A stretch of 64,000 bases of DNA, taken from positions 186,001-250,000 of the forward strand of contig NZ_JAJAVQ010000006.1 of assembly GCF_020531985.1 (NCBI RefSeq), given 5' to 3'. The notes beneath the pieces are model-generated. The model saw nothing but the letters and a program-made list of their open reading frames with translations. It made no database searches and had not been told where the DNA came from. The stretch comes from Rheinheimera aquimaris. Its GTDB lineage: Bacteria; Pseudomonadota; Gammaproteobacteria; Enterobacterales; Alteromonadaceae. Each line of letters begins with the position of its first letter. Within the stretch, counting starts at the first letter, position 1. Position numbers and translations under genes: made by a program. This document shows positions 16,903-27,400 of the stretch, in pieces.

Positions 16903-18345
16903 ATGACCCACCATATAAAAGGCCAGGGCAGGCATCAAGTAGCCTTACTTCCTGAGGCGCTGGATGACTTCGTTACTGAAGATAATCCTGTCCGGGTAGT
17001 CGATATCTTTGTTGATGGACTACAACTTGATTCTCTGGGCTTCGAGCGAGTCAGCGCTAAGCAAACCGGGCGGCCAGGATATCACCCTGCTACCATGTTG
17101 AAGCTGTACATTTATGGATACCTGAACCGCATCCAATCTTCCCGCAGGCTGGAAAAAGAAACACATCGGAACGTTGAGTTGATGTGGCTACTTGAGCGAC
17201 TTACCCCGGACTTTAAAACCATCGCAGACTTCAGAAAAAGTAACGGTAAAGGTATCAAGAATGCTTGCCGGGCTTTTATCGACTTGTGTCGGCATATGCA
17301 AATGTTCACAGATGTCATTGTGGCCATCGACGGCAGCAAGTTCAAAGCAGTAAACAGTAAAGCCAACAACTTTACGCCTCAAAAAGCGAAAGACCATATT
17401 GCGCGGGTTGAATTAAGCATCAGCAATTATCTGAATAAGCTGGATGAAGCAGACAAATGCTCAGAACCTGATACCAGTGCAGAATTAACCGTAACTAAAC
17501 TAGCATGGCTAAAAAAACGGTTGGGTGAACTTCAGGAGATCCAACAAACAGTTGAACAACAGCCAGACAAGCAACTGTCTTTAACCGATCCAGATTCCCG
17601 GTTAATGAAAACAAACAACATGAACCGACAAGTTTGTTACAACGTGCAGACTGCCGTGGATACGAAGAATCACCTGATCGTTGCACATGAAGTGACCAAC
17701 ACAACAGATCGAGGCCAACTTAGTTACGTGACAACATTGGCTCAGGAAGCCGTTGGTAGAGAGGACATAACTGTACTGGCCGACAAAGGTTATTACAGCC
17801 GTAGCGATATTAAAGCAGTACTCGATACTGGTGCTGTGGCGCTGGTGCCGAAGGGTGATACCTCCGGCGCTGACCGTAAAGGCCTTTTTAACCGTTCGCT
17901 GTTTAGGTATGACCGAGAAAACGACGTTTATATTTGCCCGGCTGGCAGCGAGCTTCAGAATAGGTTTACAGCATTTGAAGATGGGCTGGAACAGCAAATG
18001 TACTTTAATAATATCGCCTGCCGGGATTGCAGCCAAAGGTTAAAATGCACTACATCCAAGCGAGATCCCAGACGTATCCGGCGATGGGTTCATGAAGCTG
18101 AAATAGAAGATATGCAAGCCAGGCTTGATGCACTTCCACAAACAGCAGTAATCCGAAAGCAAACTGTAGAGCATCCGTTCGGAACAATTAAAATGTGGAT
18201 GGGTGCGACTCACTTCCTGATGCGACGATTTAAAAACGTCAGCACCGAAATCAGTCTACATGTACTGGCCTACAACCTGAAAAGGATGATATCAATCTGG
18301 GGTACTGAAGGCTTAGCCAGTAAGCTGCGAGAGCATTACGGTTAG
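16903..18345 (+). CDS. IS1182-family DDE transposase
   Basis: The product is 480 aa from ATG 16903. The N-terminal DUF772-type region (GRPGYHPATMLKLYIYGYLN) precedes the RNase-H-like catalytic domain. Its acidic residues are in IVAIDGSKFKAVN, VLADKGYYSRSD and TVEHPFGTIKMWMGA. A cysteine-rich segment (CRDCSQRLKC) precedes the last part, as is usual for IS1182 relatives. The frame is complete, so the element may still be active. Confidence 0.95.
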   Translation: MTHHIKGQGRHQVALLPEALDDFVTEDNPVRVVDIFVDGLQLDSLGFERVSAKQTGRPGYHPATMLKLYIYGYLNRIQSSRRLEKETHRNVELMWLLERLTPDFKTIADFRKSNGKGIKNACRAFIDLCRHMQMFTDVIVAIDGSKFKAVNSKANNFTPQKAKDHIARVELSISNYLNKLDEADKCSEPDTSAELTVTKLAWLKKRLGELQEIQQTVEQQPDKQLSLTDPDSRLMKTNNMNRQVCYNVQTAVDTKNHLIVAHEVTNTTDRGQLSYVTTLAQEAVGREDITVLADKGYYSRSDIKAVLDTGAVALVPKGDTSGADRKGLFNRSLFRYDRENDVYICPAGSELQNRFTAFEDGLEQQMYFNNIACRDCSQRLKCTTSKRDPRRIRRWVHEAEIEDMQARLDALPQTAVIRKQTVEHPFGTIKMWMGATHFLMRRFKNVSTEISLHVLAYNLKRMISIWGTEGLASKLREHYG

Positions 18346-18507
18346 CGACGATAGCCGCTTCAACCCATGGTAACAACCCAGTTGCTCTAAACACCGGGCT
18401 TCAGAAGGTCCCGAACCACCTGAATGACAATTACAGCCTATACGAGTAAATTCAGCGAGACACTAACAATACATGCCCAGAGCGCCGCTGAAAAAGCCAA
18501 AAATATG

Positions 18508-18538
18508 AGTTTTTACACAGCCTGTGCCATAAGCGGAC
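18508..18538 (-). repeat. IS1182 right terminal inverted repeat
   Basis: This is the inverted partner of 16751-16781. It lies about 165 bases after the transposase stop. Confidence 0.65.
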
Positions 18539-18688
18539 GTTTAGTTTGCGGGGAAAGCTCACGACAAAGTCAAATTGTATCTTTAGCATTAAAAGATCAT
18601 TTATAAAGCTAAAGGGCTATATGCGCCAATGATCTCAAATGGCTTTATGCCTCTATAAGGAATTGATTACAGCGGCTAAGCTCAATTA
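18539..18688. other. Unassigned spacer between IS1182 and the signalling operon
   Basis: About 150 bases hold no supported gene. Short A/T-rich inverted segments (AAAGATCATTTATAAAGCTAAAG) lie here, but I see no convincing terminator for the minus-strand operon. Confidence 0.4.
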
Positions 18689-21600
18689 TTAAGTATTCTG
18701 TGCACTGGCTGAATCAGCATTTATCTTTTTCATTTTGCCTAACCATTGCATAACCTTAGCTTCGAACACAGATGGCTCAAGAGGTTTGGAGATAAAATCA
18801 TTCATTCCTGATTGAATGCACGAATCTTTATCCCCAGACATAGCTCCTGCAGTCATTGCAATTATTGGGATACTTGCGGCTTGTGAGCCCGCTTCTCCAG
18901 CACGAATTAATTTGGTCGCTTCAAAACCATTCATGACCGGCATCTGACAGTCCATTAGTACCAGATGCAATGGGTTATTCTCCATCTGCTCTTTGATGAT
19001 ACTAATTGCTTCTGCTCCGTTCTGCGCTGTTAACGTTGTTATTGGGTATTTTTCAAGTAATCCTTCGGCAACAAATCTGTTAATTTCATTGTCATCAACA
19101 ATCAGCACAGTATATTTTTCTGAACCATAACCATTTTCTACAGGAAGTGGGGAATTATCTTCGCTGACCGCATGCTTCAACTCTGGAAGGCGTAGCAATT
19201 TGAGTGACAACAAAATTTGCATTGGCAGTATTGGACGCGTTATTTTTGCTCGAATATCGTTCTCAGTCACTACATGTGAGCTTGAATTTATATTACTGAT
19301 AAATATGAGCTTGCATTTTTTTTGGCCTGCTTTTTTCTGCTGCCAGGTAATAAACTCAGCATCCAAACACTCTTCGTCACTAATGATTAGATCTGGAAGC
19401 AAATTGTCTGGAAAAGTATATAAATCGCTTACCGAATCCAAAATTTCGGATTGAGCCTGCCATACATTGAGTTGTTGAATTAAAAGCGTTCTTTCAAGTT
19501 CGCTTCTAATCAGCACATGGCACTTAGTTCCTGCCATAACAGGAGCCACAACTTTGTAGTCAGCGTTAGGGTCAATCAATGCCTGTATTGAAAATGTAAA
19601 TTCACTGCCTTCGTTTTCTACACTTTTTACGGATATTACTCCACCGAGTAAATTTACCAATTGTTTAGAAATCGACAAACCAAGCCCTGTTCCCCCAAAC
19701 TCCTTGGCTATCGAAGCATCGGCTTGTGTGAATGGTCGAAACAGCTTTTCTTGCTGACTTGCGCTGATACCAATCCCTGTATCTTTTACCGTAACTTCCG
19801 CTATTACATTTTTTCCAGCTAACTTTGTGCTGACGGCCACTAGAACGTAACCTTTATCTGTAAACTTTATTGCATTTCCGATTAGGTTAATAATGACCTG
19901 CTTAAGCCTGTAGGAGTCAGCAATTAAGTTTTCATGATGAACGTCAGAAAAATCGACATGCAGTGCAAAGCCTTTTTCCTGGGCTTTGAATACCATAGTT
20001 GCAATTACTGAGCTTACCGTTTCAATTATGTTGAAAGAGTTTGGCTCTATATCCAGCTTGCCTGACTCAATTTTAGATAGGTCTAGTAGGTCATTAATCA
20101 GCACACTCAATGTTGACACACTGCTCTTGGCCATACTCAAGTAACTTGACTGTCTATCGGTCAGCTTCTCTCTGTTAAGCAGCTCAAGCATGCCACCAAT
20201 ACCATTTAATGGAGTCCGTATTTCATGACTAATATTGGCGACAAAAGCACTTTTCGTTTGGTTTGCGGTTATGGCTTGTTTAGTTGCCTCCATTAGTTCT
20301 CTTGTTCTGTCTGCGACTTGATGCTCCAGAGATTCGTTAATGGCAATTATTTTGCTCTGATAATCTTTTGTTTCAGTAATATCACGAATAATAGCGGCGA
20401 CACTGGCTTTTAATGCCTCATTTTGAGGAATGACTGGCGAAAGGTTTATTAGAAAAGTTTTAGATTTATTACTGTTTAGGGCAATCTCCATTTCTACAGA
20501 TATAGCGTTATTTTTGTCGATTACATCTTGAAATACTTGCGAATCTAGCCTGGTTTCTGTTGGTGCGAGAGGCAACAGTTCCCTAATGTTTTTTTCTTTA
20601 GCATCTTCCTCACTTAAGCCAAATAGATAGGATGCGGATTCGTTACAGCTGAGAATGTTTCCATATTTATCGACGTTAAGAATAGCATCAGATGAGCCTG
20701 AAATAATGGCCTCATAGCGTGACTGATCGTTATATAACCTCAATAATTTATTTAGAAAATGCTGGTAGGCATAAATAACAGCGGCTAAGACCAATACTAA
20801 TGCTGCTATAAGCAGAATGATATAGTTACGCTGCTTAGCCCACATTTCATCGAGGCTGGCTTCGGGAAGACCTGACACTATATATAGCGCTCTGTTATCT
20901 TTGCCGGATAACAGCACTTTTCTGCCAATCAGAGTGTAATTGACATCATCAACGGTTAACTTTGTAATTTTTCCTGCCCAGGGGATATCCGCTTTATCAG
21001 TAAGTACATCCCATCTGACATTTTCATTACCTAAGTCGAAACCAAATGTCAGTTCCTCATATGGAGATGCAACAAAATAGCCATTTTGGTCAATAGCGAA
21101 AAGTGAGTATCCAGAATTTTTGGCGCTGTTCTGGATAGTGTCCAGCAAGTTCGAAGCATCAATATTAAGTATGATGAACCCAAAAAAAACATAGTTCTCA
21201 TCGAATACAGGTTTCGCAACTCTAAATGTTGGCCAAATAGGTGTTTCGACGCGCCCATGCTCTCGGTTCAAAGTTACATCTGAGATGTAATGCTCATTTG
21301 TGTTTAACTGCAGTATGTCCCTAAAATAGTCGCTATCAGCTTTTGGTTGCAATAAATCGGGTGGAGTAACGACAACTTTACCTGCACTGCGTTCTACTCT
21401 GACAATCTCTTTACCGTTATCAGCCTTGCCAATATAGCGGATCTGCCTTATTTCTGAATTAGTCTGAAGATAGGCGGTAAATATTGTTTCAAGTCTTTTT
21501 CGCCATTGTTGTGTTGTAGTGCCATCTTTTGGGTCTATACCACCATGCAGTTGAGCCCGGGCAATACCACTTACTGGCGGTGTTGCATGAAGAAACTCAA

Positions 21601-21814
21601 CTTCACTTATGCTTTCTTGCAGGCTGTCAGAAACGGTTTTCACAGCTAAAGCATTTGCTTTATCAAGCAACTCAGATTGCTGTTTATTTAATTGGGTATA
21701 TGTGTACCCAGAAAAGCCGAAATACACTGCCAGAGCACTTAGCAGTACAATTATTATGCCAACAAACGGTAGCCAATTTCTGTTGAGAGTTCTCAAATAG
21801 GCAGGTACAGTCAT
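18689..21814 (-). CDS. Cache-domain hybrid sensor histidine kinase
   Basis: The protein is 1041 aa. It has a first membrane helix (about 14-34), a large periplasmic dCache-like sensor, a second helix (about 328-350), a PAS domain (YEAIISGSSDAILNVDKYG), HisKA with HEIRTPLNG (His near 530) and an ATPase domain (NLIGNAIKFTDKG, DTGIGIS, GGTGLGLSISKQL). A degenerate receiver without the usual acidic pocket (IISDEECLDAEF) follows, then an intact C-terminal receiver (VLIVDDNEINR; acceptor Asp near 953 in LVLMDCQMPVMNG). The start ATG overlaps the stop of the upstream GGDEF-EAL gene as ATGA, so translation is coupled. It lacks an HPt domain, which must come from another protein. The DNA is AT-rich compared with most of the window. 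Confidence 0.92.
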   Translation of the reverse strand: MTVPAYLRTLNRNWLPFVGIIIVLLSALAVYFGFSGYTYTQLNKQQSELLDKANALAVKTVSDSLQESISEVEFLHATPPVSGIARAQLHGGIDPKDGTTTQQWRKRLETIFTAYLQTNSEIRQIRYIGKADNGKEIVRVERSAGKVVVTPPDLLQPKADSDYFRDILQLNTNEHYISDVTLNREHGRVETPIWPTFRVAKPVFDENYVFFGFIILNIDASNLLDTIQNSAKNSGYSLFAIDQNGYFVASPYEELTFGFDLGNENVRWDVLTDKADIPWAGKITKLTVDDVNYTLIGRKVLLSGKDNRALYIVSGLPEASLDEMWAKQRNYIILLIAALVLVLAAVIYAYQHFLNKLLRLYNDQSRYEAIISGSSDAILNVDKYGNILSCNESASYLFGLSEEDAKEKNIRELLPLAPTETRLDSQVFQDVIDKNNAISVEMEIALNSNKSKTFLINLSPVIPQNEALKASVAAIIRDITETKDYQSKIIAINESLEHQVADRTRELMEATKQAITANQTKSAFVANISHEIRTPLNGIGGMLELLNREKLTDRQSSYLSMAKSSVSTLSVLINDLLDLSKIESGKLDIEPNSFNIIETVSSVIATMVFKAQEKGFALHVDFSDVHHENLIADSYRLKQVIINLIGNAIKFTDKGYVLVAVSTKLAGKNVIAEVTVKDTGIGISASQQEKLFRPFTQADASIAKEFGGTGLGLSISKQLVNLLGGVISVKSVENEGSEFTFSIQALIDPNADYKVVAPVMAGTKCHVLIRSELERTLLIQQLNVWQAQSEILDSVSDLYTFPDNLLPDLIISDEECLDAEFITWQQKKAGQKKCKLIFISNINSSSHVVTENDIRAKITRPILPMQILLSLKLLRLPELKHAVSEDNSPLPVENGYGSEKYTVLIVDDNEINRFVAEGLLEKYPITTLTAQNGAEAISIIKEQMENNPLHLVLMDCQMPVMNGFEATKLIRAGEAGSQAASIPIIAMTAGAMSGDKDSCIQSGMNDFISKPLEPSVFEAKVMQWLGKMKKINADSASAQNT

Positions 21815-24270
21815 AAGCCACCATTAGCTTTAGAAACAAACTGAACAAAGTCCTCTACCGGGAGAGGTTTGCTAAATAAAAAGCCTTGTCCGGTGCCGCA
21901 TCCTAAACTCAGTAGTGCGTCGTTCTGCTCTTGTGTTTCAACGCCTTCTGCAACCAGGCTGAGCCCCATAGATAAGCCAAGGGAGGTAATTGTTTTCACA
22001 ATTTCATAGTCGTGCTTGTTGCAAAGCATGTCGCGAACGAATGACATATCTATTTTCATGATATCGACATCAAACTTTTTAAGGTACGCCAGACTTGAGT
22101 ATCCTGTCCCGAAATCATCAATCGAAATAGATATACCTAATTTTTTTAGCTGCTCTAACTTTGTTTTCGTTAAATCAGCATCAAGCATGAGGGCGGTCTC
22201 AGTGATTTCTAACTCCAGCAAGTTGGCCGATAATTCGTTTTCTTCCAAAGCTGTCTTTATATGGTTTTCCAGCTCCACGGAACAAAATTGCCCGGCTGAA
22301 ACATTCGCTGATATAGGTATGCGATATCCTAACTGAGCTAATCTTTTAGCAACTGCGCATGTATTCAATAATACTTGACGACCTAGTTCAATGATCAATC
22401 CCGACTCTTCTGCAAGTGGTATAAAATCAGCTGGTGAAACATAATTTCCGGAGGAGTCTTTAAGTCTGGCCAGGCTTTCTGCGCCAACAATTTTTTTGGA
22501 AGCCAGGTCATACTTTGGCTGAAAGTGAACCTCCAGTCCGTCATTTTTCAGTGCTGATCTAACCAGACTCTCCAGTTGGTGACGATGCATAAGTGCAGAC
22601 TCTAACTCGTCAGAGAAGAAACTGTAACGATTACGGCCTTCGTGTTTGGCTTTATACAAAGCAACATCTGCATGTCTTATCAATTGTTCGGCATCAGGTG
22701 CATCGTCCGGAAAGACACTGATCCCAATGCTGATAGATACGCTGTAAAGTTGATCTTTTAACTTGAATTGTTCGTGCATAGCGTCCAGCAACTTAGATGC
22801 CAAGTTATCGACTAAATCTGCCGAGGAGATATCACTCATGAGTATGACAAACTCGTCTCCACCAAGGCGGGCAAGTGTATAGGATTGTGGAATTAAAGCT
22901 TTAAGTCTGGCTGCCATTAAGCAAATGAGTTCATCACCTGCCTGATGGCCTAGCGAATCGTTTAGGTATTTAAAGTTATCAATGTCAATCAATAAAGCAC
23001 TAACTTTAGAGCCGTGTGTTTTGGCTGTTGCACAGGCAACGGTTAAACGGTCTTGCAGAAGTATTCTGTTCGGTAAATCAGTTAACTGGTCGTGATTAGC
23101 CAAATGGCTCATTTTTATCGCCATCGCCATCGCTTCACTAACATCATGAAACACCATAATGGCACCGATTATTTCACCATTCTCATTTCTGATCGGGGCT
23201 GCAGAATCCTCTACTGCGTAAATCTGGCCATTCTGAGATAACAGCTCACTGTTCAACGCCATCGCAACGGTACGCTGTTCCCGCAACGCTAAATACAGCG
23301 GGTTGGTTAACGAATGTTTCGAGCTGGCATCTCTAAGCGGCATGACTTTCTCAATTTTCTCACCTCTTGCATCTTTAAATCGCCACCCGGTCATCCTCTC
23401 CGCAATGGGGTTCATAAAAGTGATGTGTCCGTTAATATCAGTTGCAATTACGGCATCACCAATCGAATTCAACGTTACCCGTAGCCGTTCTTTTTCAGAG
23501 TAAAGAGCTTGTTTTGCTATTTTAAGCTCGGTTATATCTACAATAGTAACTAAATGGCCCTCGAGTGTTTCCTGATGAATTACGGGTGTCTGGAACAGTT
23601 GGTAGAAGCGGATTTCTGAGTCAACTGTGCATTTAACGGTGTATTTTTGTTCCGAGTTATAATCAGCTTTTGATTGTATGGCATCAGATAGCTCCTGAGG
23701 AAAAGCTTGATCAATAGTAAACTGTGAGTCTGCAGAGTTATTTAAATTAAACCATGAACCACTGTAATCGTTTGAAAACATATTAACCCATTTGGTACTC
23801 CAGTAAGTGATAAGCACCGGAACCTGTCTGACTAGTGCATGAAGCTGCTCTTTGCCTTTATTAATCAACTTATTCTGCATTCTCATTTTAAGTTGATTGG
23901 TCACGCGTAATTTACACGTCTTCGGTGAAAAAGGTTTGTGAATAAAATCTATACCACCAAGTTCAAGTGAGATTGACTCATAGTCTTTTTCATCATGACC
24001 AGTAATAAAAATGACGGGGATTTCGGCAAAACGAGGGTCTTTTTTTAATATTTTGCACATCGACCAGCCATCCATATCTGGCATTTCGATATCCAATAGA
24101 ATGACATCCGGGTTGACGTTGGGGATAAGTTCAAGTGCGTCTTTGCCTGATTCTGCAAAATATAACTGCCCACAATCACGTAAAATTTCTTTTAAAGACA
24201 TAATGTTAAGTAAGGAGTCATCAACGACAAGAATTTTGCTGATCTCTTCTTGGGGGGTTGTAAACAACAA
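21811..24270 (-). CDS. REC-PAS-PAS-GGDEF-EAL cyclic di-GMP protein
   Basis: The product is 819 aa. The receiver has DDS near the N-terminus and the acceptor Asp in VILLDIEMPDMDGW. Two PAS domains follow, the second being LNSIGDAVIATDINGHITFMN. The GGDEF domain (DQLTDLPNR, LARLGGDEF) has an intact signature but no RxxD inhibitory site. The EAL domain reads ESL at the signature position; its other metal and catalytic residues are present (ISANVSAGQF, LELEITET, IDDFGTGYSS, MKIDMSF, LVAEGVETQEQ, GQGFLFSKP). It is probably a regulated phosphodiesterase or bifunctional enzyme. The start is TTG, with AGGAG seven bases upstream and no other nearby start. It is probably phosphorylated by the hybrid kinase encoded directly after it. 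Confidence 0.92.
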   Translation of the reverse strand: MLFTTPQEEISKILVVDDSLLNIMSLKEILRDCGQLYFAESGKDALELIPNVNPDVILLDIEMPDMDGWSMCKILKKDPRFAEIPVIFITGHDEKDYESISLELGGIDFIHKPFSPKTCKLRVTNQLKMRMQNKLINKGKEQLHALVRQVPVLITYWSTKWVNMFSNDYSGSWFNLNNSADSQFTIDQAFPQELSDAIQSKADYNSEQKYTVKCTVDSEIRFYQLFQTPVIHQETLEGHLVTIVDITELKIAKQALYSEKERLRVTLNSIGDAVIATDINGHITFMNPIAERMTGWRFKDARGEKIEKVMPLRDASSKHSLTNPLYLALREQRTVAMALNSELLSQNGQIYAVEDSAAPIRNENGEIIGAIMVFHDVSEAMAMAIKMSHLANHDQLTDLPNRILLQDRLTVACATAKTHGSKVSALLIDIDNFKYLNDSLGHQAGDELICLMAARLKALIPQSYTLARLGGDEFVILMSDISSADLVDNLASKLLDAMHEQFKLKDQLYSVSISIGISVFPDDAPDAEQLIRHADVALYKAKHEGRNRYSFFSDELESALMHRHQLESLVRSALKNDGLEVHFQPKYDLASKKIVGAESLARLKDSSGNYVSPADFIPLAEESGLIIELGRQVLLNTCAVAKRLAQLGYRIPISANVSAGQFCSVELENHIKTALEENELSANLLELEITETALMLDADLTKTKLEQLKKLGISISIDDFGTGYSSLAYLKKFDVDIMKIDMSFVRDMLCNKHDYEIVKTITSLGLSMGLSLVAEGVETQEQNDALLSLGCGTGQGFLFSKPLPVEDFVQFVSKANGGL

Positions 24271-24371
24271 CTTGACACTCCTGTAAATTAGTCAACACTG
24301 AAACCTGCTAAACAGCGAGGTATTACCAGTCCGTTTATAATAGGTTACTTTTTAATAATTTGGTGCTTTTT

Positions 24372-24400
24372 TTGACAAAAGTGTCTTAATTTCATAAAGG
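24372..24400 (+). promoter_or_regulatory. Candidate promoter of the CHASE kinase operon
   Basis: A perfect TTGACA (24372-24377) is followed after 17 bases by TAAAGG, a weak -10 box. It lies about 70 bases before the kinase start, in the divergent spacer. Confidence 0.35.
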
Positions 24401-24471
24401 TATGGTTGCTTATTGTGAACATGCAGGTAGGGATGCCAGACTAGGTATTAAAGCCAACTTTGTAGTAGGAC

Positions 24472-27400
24472 ATGAAATTGCGTATAGCTAATCAAAAAAG
24501 TTTATTTATGTTTTTGGTGTTGTTGACGATTACAGGCGTTTGCACAGCCTTCTACAGTGAGCACCTTATAACGTCACGCAATGAAGCAGTAATTAACGAT
24601 AGCCTTGAGACTGAACTGAAAAGTGTTGTTGAGGCAGTTAGCGAAGCGGTCAGAACTTACGAGTACGGGTTAAGAGCTTTAAAAGCTGCAGTAGATACAG
24701 TTGGGTTTGAAAATTTTAATTATCAAGCACAACTTAGCTATTTTAAAAGCAGAGACTACAGCACTGAGTTTCCGGGGGCCAGGGGGTTTGGTGTTATCAA
24801 AAAAGTTGCTGAAGCGGATTTAGAAAAATTTCTCGACGCTGCGAGAAATGATAGGAATGGCGACTTTAACCTTAAACAGCTTGATAGCCCTAAAGACCCG
24901 CTGTTTATTATTCAATATATAGAGCCTGAAAATGTTAATGGTCAAGCCGTGGGCCTGGATGTCGGCTCAGAGTTCTTTCGTCGTCAAGCTGCGTTAATAA
25001 GTGCAACGTCGAGAACGACACAGCTGACCGGCCCAATTACCCTGGTTCAGGCAAGCCAGAAAGCGAAGCATGGTTTCTTGTTGCTGCACCCTATATTTAA
25101 AGTGAATGCAAAAAGTTTGGAAGAGGAGCTGGTTGGCTGGGTTTATGCTCCTTTGTTAATCCATGAAATATTAGATTCTGTGACAAAGGGGCAGGAGGCA
25201 TTCAATGTTGCTATATCAGATGTGACAGCCCCTGTACCAATATCTTTTTATGGCAATTGGGATGAGAGTGAACTTTCTGCCAAAGTATTTGTTACAGATG
25301 AAGTCGATGTTTTCGGTCGCAGATGGTTAGTTAAGGGGATACCAACACCTACTTATTTAGCAGAGTTGCCGCTCGAAAATGCAACTTTTGTATTCTGGCA
25401 GATCGTCGTTGTGACCATGTTAATTGTGGTTCTGCTCTTTGTCGTAGTTCACTACTTCAGCCAGCGCTTGAGCCATCTCAAAAGTAGACTCTCATTTGCT
25501 TCTGTCGTTGAAAATGCTTCTGATGGTGTTATTGGTTTGAACAGCCAGTTTGCTGTAACCAGTTGGAATAAGTCAGCGAAAAGCATTTTTGATTTTGTCG
25601 AACCCGAGTCCGTAAATAAACCATTCCTTAATTGGCTTGGTAGAGCTATATCCAGCGAAAAACTTATTTCGATGTATAAGCAAGTTGCAAAAGGACAGGT
25701 GCTCAATAATATCAATATAAAATATCAGCCACTTGAGACCAAAGGCGAACGATATCTATCCATCAACATGTCTCCTTTGTTCATCAATAAGGAGTTTTCA
25801 GGTGCTACGATAACTGTTCATGATTCTACTGATATTGTTAATCTTCAACACGAGTTAATGAATAAAAATAAAGAGTTGCTTAAAGATATATCAAGCACAT
25901 CACAAAAGCTGTTAAGTCAAATATCCTTCGAAGACAGTATTTTAAACAATACAACCCTTGCCATCATAAAATGTAGGGTTGACGGTGAAATAACACTGTT
26001 CAACCAGATGGCTTGTCGATTATTCGGATTCTCAGTAAGCGAGGTCGTTGGTAAGAGAAACATAACGCAATTCTTCGATGCAACCGCACTCAAAATAGCT
26101 CCCCAGGCGGATAAATTGCCTGAGGATTTCCTTCATCAGATGAAGAGCCAATCTATGGCTGGGGAGCATATATCTGTTAAATGTTTACTTAAAAATAAAT
26201 CTGATGAGCTCTTTCCAACTTTACTCAATGTTGCTCCTATTTACGGTGAAGATAAGATCGAAAGTTACGTTTTTATCGTGAATGACATAAGCCAGAACCA
26301 ATTATTAGCGCGTAATTTAGAGTTGGTCGAGTCTGCGGTTGATAACGCTCAGGATGTATTACTCTGGCTAACACCTGACGGAAATATTTTTCATTGCAAT
26401 CCTTACGCAAAAATCATTTTGGGCCTCAATATATCCGCTGAACAAAAAAGAAATATATCGGAGGTTATGAATCTCAACCATTCTGACACATGGGACAACA
26501 TTCGTAAGTCTGTGCTATTAAGCGGTAGGAAAACATTTGAGGCTTCATTTTATAAAAATGGTAGATACATCTCTTACAACCTGGTTTCGGCGTGTCTGTT
26601 AACGATAGAAAATGAGCAAGTCATCTACCTGGCCGCGAAGGACATCTCTGAGATACAGGAAAAAGAAAAGCTTCTGAGCATTGCGCTTGAAAAAGCGGAT
26701 GCAGCAAGCACCGCAAAGACTGATTTTATAGCCAACATGAGTCATGAACTAAGAACCCCCTTAAATGCTGTAAGTGGAAGCTTACAGCTGCTGGAGCTGA
26801 CAGAGTCTGAGCAGAAACAACAAAATTATCTTGCTGCAGCCAAAGAGGCTGTGGGGTCTTTAACATCCATAGTGAATGATATCTTGGAGTTTACCAGTTT
26901 GGATGGTGAGCAAATTGCTATCAAAAATAGTGATGTAGAGCTCGATGAGATATTGAGTCAGGTTGGGGTACAGCTATATGCTTTGGTAAAAAATAAGCCT
27001 GTTGAGGTTCATTACTCTGTAGATAAAGACGTACCACATTTCTTCAGTACTGATGCGATTAAGATAAAACGTATCCTAAAGAACTTAGGGGGTAATGCTG
27101 TAAAGTTTACTGATAAGGGTGAGGTAGTTATTCGTATCTTTGTGATGGAAACGCTGGATAACGGTAAAATAAGACTTGGAATAAGTGTTAAAGACACAGG
27201 GGTTGGTATTGCAAGCGATAAACTTACTTCCATTTTTGAACTGTTTTCTCAGGCGGATAATACGGCATCGCGTCAGCATGGAGGATTAGGGTTAGGGCTT
27301 ACAATTGCATCTAGATACGCACAATTATTGGGTGGAGACATCAAAGTGCAAAGTGAGGTTGGGAGCGGGTCTGAATTTATATGCGACATTTTGGTCGGTC

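Larger units (their letters stand above)
16751..18538 (+). mobile_element. IS1182-family insertion sequence
   Basis: A single transposase gene is flanked by imperfect terminal inverted repeats: left 16751-16781 (starts GTCCGTTGAG, ends GTGTGAAAACT) and right 18508-18538, matching at about 24 of 31 positions. The cores CTGTGTGAAAACT and CTGTGTAAAAACT are nearly identical. The outermost bases are uncertain and no clear target duplication is visible. It lies at the edge of the AT-rich signalling block. Confidence 0.8.

Noticed and set aside
16735-18555. Target-site duplication around IS1182
   Set aside because: The flanks (AAAGCATATT and GTTTAGTTTG) show no direct repeat; CTAAA and TTTAG are inverted, not direct.
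18424-18606. 60-codon open frame across the right end of the IS
   Set aside because: It spans the terminal inverted repeat, has no ribosome site and no recognisable protein features.
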